Source: Bin87 sp965115825 | GTDB lineage: Bacteria > Chloroflexota > Dehalococcoidia > Lucifugimonadales > UBA3495 | Assembly: GCA_965115825.1 (NCBI GenBank) | Contig: OZ220464.1 | Location: forward strand, 434,001 to 498,000 | DNA: 64,000 nt | Direction of reading: 5' to 3' | Shown: positions 62,951 through 64,000 of the stretch, piece after piece | How positions within the stretch are numbered: the stretch's first letter is position 1 | Layout: every line of letters starts with the position of its first letter | Position numbers and translations under genes: made by a program | The notes under the pieces: generated by a model | Told to the model about the DNA's origin: nothing | Database searches by the model: none | Seen by the model: the letters and a program-made list of their open reading frames with translations, nothing else

Positions 62951-63487
62951 ATGACTACCCCAGCGGAACCGTCAGCTCCTGCACCGACCGGCGCCGGCGC
63001 GCCCGAGACTGCGCCGGCTTCGGCGCCGGCAACCGGCCCGGGGCCGGGCGTTGGCGCGCCGGGTGGCGGCGTCGGGCAGCGGCCGGCGGGAGGGCCTATG
63101 GGTCGTCCGCCGGGGCCCGGGGGACGACCGGGCGGGCCTGGAGGTCGACCGGGGGGGCCCGGGGGAAGGCCGCAGGGCGGCCCCGGTGGTAGGCCTCCGG
63201 GACGGGGCGGGCCGCGGGGCGGCGGCGGACGGGGCGGGCGCCGCTACGGGCCGCGGCGGCGGGTGTGCGCTTTTACGGTTGAAGGGGTGACTCCGGACTA
63301 CAAGGACGTTGACCGCCTGCGGCGGTATATTTCGGATCAGGGGAAGATTGAGCCGACGCGAAAGACGGGGACTTCGGCGAAGAATCAGCGGCTGCTGGCG
63401 CAGGCCATTAAGCGGGCGCGGTATCTGGCGCTGCTGCCGTATGCGCCGGAGCACAGCATCAACACGGGAATGCGCTCCGGCCGCTAG
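62951..63487 (+). CDS. rpsR: 30S ribosomal protein bS18 with Gly/Pro-rich N-terminal extension
   Basis: 178 residues, GGAGGG eight bases before the ATG. The last ~75 residues are typical bS18 (VCAFTVEGVTPDYKDVDRLR, RYISDQGKIEPTRKTGTSAK, RARYLALLPY). The first ~100 are low-complexity: an Ala/Pro part, then GGRPGGPGGRP units and a basic RGGGGRGGRRYGPRRR. Normal bS18 is 75-90 residues. It follows ssb in the operon. Confidence 0.93.
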   Translation: MTTPAEPSAPAPTGAGAPETAPASAPATGPGPGVGAPGGGVGQRPAGGPMGRPPGPGGRPGGPGGRPGGPGGRPQGGPGGRPPGRGGPRGGGGRGGRRYGPRRRVCAFTVEGVTPDYKDVDRLRRYISDQGKIEPTRKTGTSAKNQRLLAQAIKRARYLALLPYAPEHSINTGMRSGR

Positions 63488-63501
63488 CCGTCCGTCGGGA
63501 A

Positions 63502-64000
63502 ATGCTGAACCTGCCGCTGCCCTGGAAACGCAGCGCCGCCGCTGTGGAGGAGGAGTCGTCCGGGTCTGCCGGGCGCACTGCGAGGCGGCGGCGCGGCGGT
63601 CGGAGTCGCCGGGTGGGAGCGCGGGACGAGACGGCTGCGGTCGCCGCCAGGACGCGGCGGGTGGCGGAGCGTCGGCGTCAGCGCATCGCCATTATGGTGG
63701 GGGCGGTTCTCATCCTGATTATCGCGGGCGTGGTGCTGGCGGGGGCGTATCGGGCTTACATACTGCCGCCGCGGGTGATGGCAGGGGAAGTGCGCGGGGA
63801 GCGGTTCAGTATGGGCGACCTGGTGGAGCGGATTCGGGTTCTGCAGGGCATTAACCGCTACCAAGGGGGTCAGGTTGACTTGAGCAGCGTTCCGTTTCAG
63901 CTGCTGACGGATCTGCTGCATGCGGAGATACTGCGGCAGGCGGCGCCGGGTTTGGGCATCAACATTACGGATGAGCAGATAGAGGAGGTCATTCGGGAGG
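63502..64000 (+). CDS. Membrane-anchored SurA/PpiC-like protein, N-terminal part
   Basis: The frame from the ATG at 63502 stays open to the window end, 166 codons. A basic cytoplasmic tail rich in Arg (~70 residues) is followed by a transmembrane helix (IAIMVGAVLILIIAGVVLAG) and an extracytoplasmic segment (FSMGDLVERIRVLQGI, LLTDLLHAEILRQAAPGLGI, ITDEQIEEVI) like the N-terminal chaperone domain of SurA/PrsA foldases. The parvulin domain would lie beyond 64000. It starts 14 bp after rpsR. Confidence 0.65.
   Translation, partial: MLNLPLPWKRSAAAVEEESSGSAGRTARRRRGGRSRRVGARDETAAVAARTRRVAERRRQRIAIMVGAVLILIIAGVVLAGAYRAYILPPRVMAGEVRGERFSMGDLVERIRVLQGINRYQGGQVDLSSVPFQLLTDLLHAEILRQAAPGLGINITDEQIEEVIRE

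Overview
This 64 kb, GC-rich window is a bacterial chromosome segment that looks like Chloroflexota, probably a Dehalococcoidia/SAR202-type lineage. That is inference, from the gene styles (flavin-dependent LLM oxidoreductases, a thiolase with an OB-fold partner, an alpha/beta hydrolase of the 640-residue type, GuaB3), the dnaG-rpoD pair, and three probable selenoproteins of types reported from marine metagenomes. No 16S or 23S rRNA is present to settle it. Recognisable promoters mostly use an extended -10 of the form TGC-TATAAT. Intrinsic terminators are clear in several places.

Layout. 1-3.4 kb: the end of an LLM oxidoreductase, a decayed restriction or defence locus (helicase/PLD-nuclease and Eco57I-type methylase remnants), an orphan gene, and tRNA-Leu(UAG) and tRNA-Lys(CUU) on the minus strand. 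3.5-8.5 kb: PQQ-type sugar dehydrogenase lipoprotein, amidase with a tiny GatC/AtzG-sized partner, phosphoesterase, asparaginase homologue. 8.6-10.7 kb: a solitary large P-loop GTPase with lower GC than its neighbours. 11.1 kb: a SelW/Rdx-family selenoprotein (CxxU). 11.7-13.1 kb: eight tandem 108/109-bp repeats and a structured-looking leader element. 13.2-28 kb: housekeeping genes (dnaG, rpoD, glmU, asd, dapB) together with a catalytically dead sortase-like protein, a CorC-like protein, thiolase and DUF35 genes, and a tandem pair of HicB-like/zinc-ribbon proteins.

28-49 kb: two giant surface proteins (about 1,869 and 1,589 residues) enclose a metabolic block (etfBA, aminotransferases, nitroreductase, argG, argD-like, LLM oxidoreductase). 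Both surface genes share promoter, leader, a start region reading MAGK followed by a homopolymeric C tract, an equal-length 3,280-bp 3' part and a matching terminator. The C tract is in frame with the large ORF in the second gene (20 C) and one base out of frame in the first (21 C). This pattern suggests a pair of phase-variable surface-protein loci, and it is the most unusual feature of the window.

49-64 kb: a stand-alone 5S rRNA, clpC, guaB3, a UGSC-motif selenoprotein, an EEP-family phosphatase/nuclease, a conserved protein of unknown function, dnaE, a gamma-carbonic-anhydrase-like hexapeptide protein, a TlpA-like lipoprotein whose CxxC reads UxxC through an in-frame TGA, and then rpsF-ssb-rpsR followed by a membrane-anchored SurA-like gene cut by the window end. 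Each of the three in-frame TGA codons is followed 10-14 nt later by a short hairpin, as expected of a bacterial SECIS. The Sec machinery (selA/B/C/D) is not in the window.
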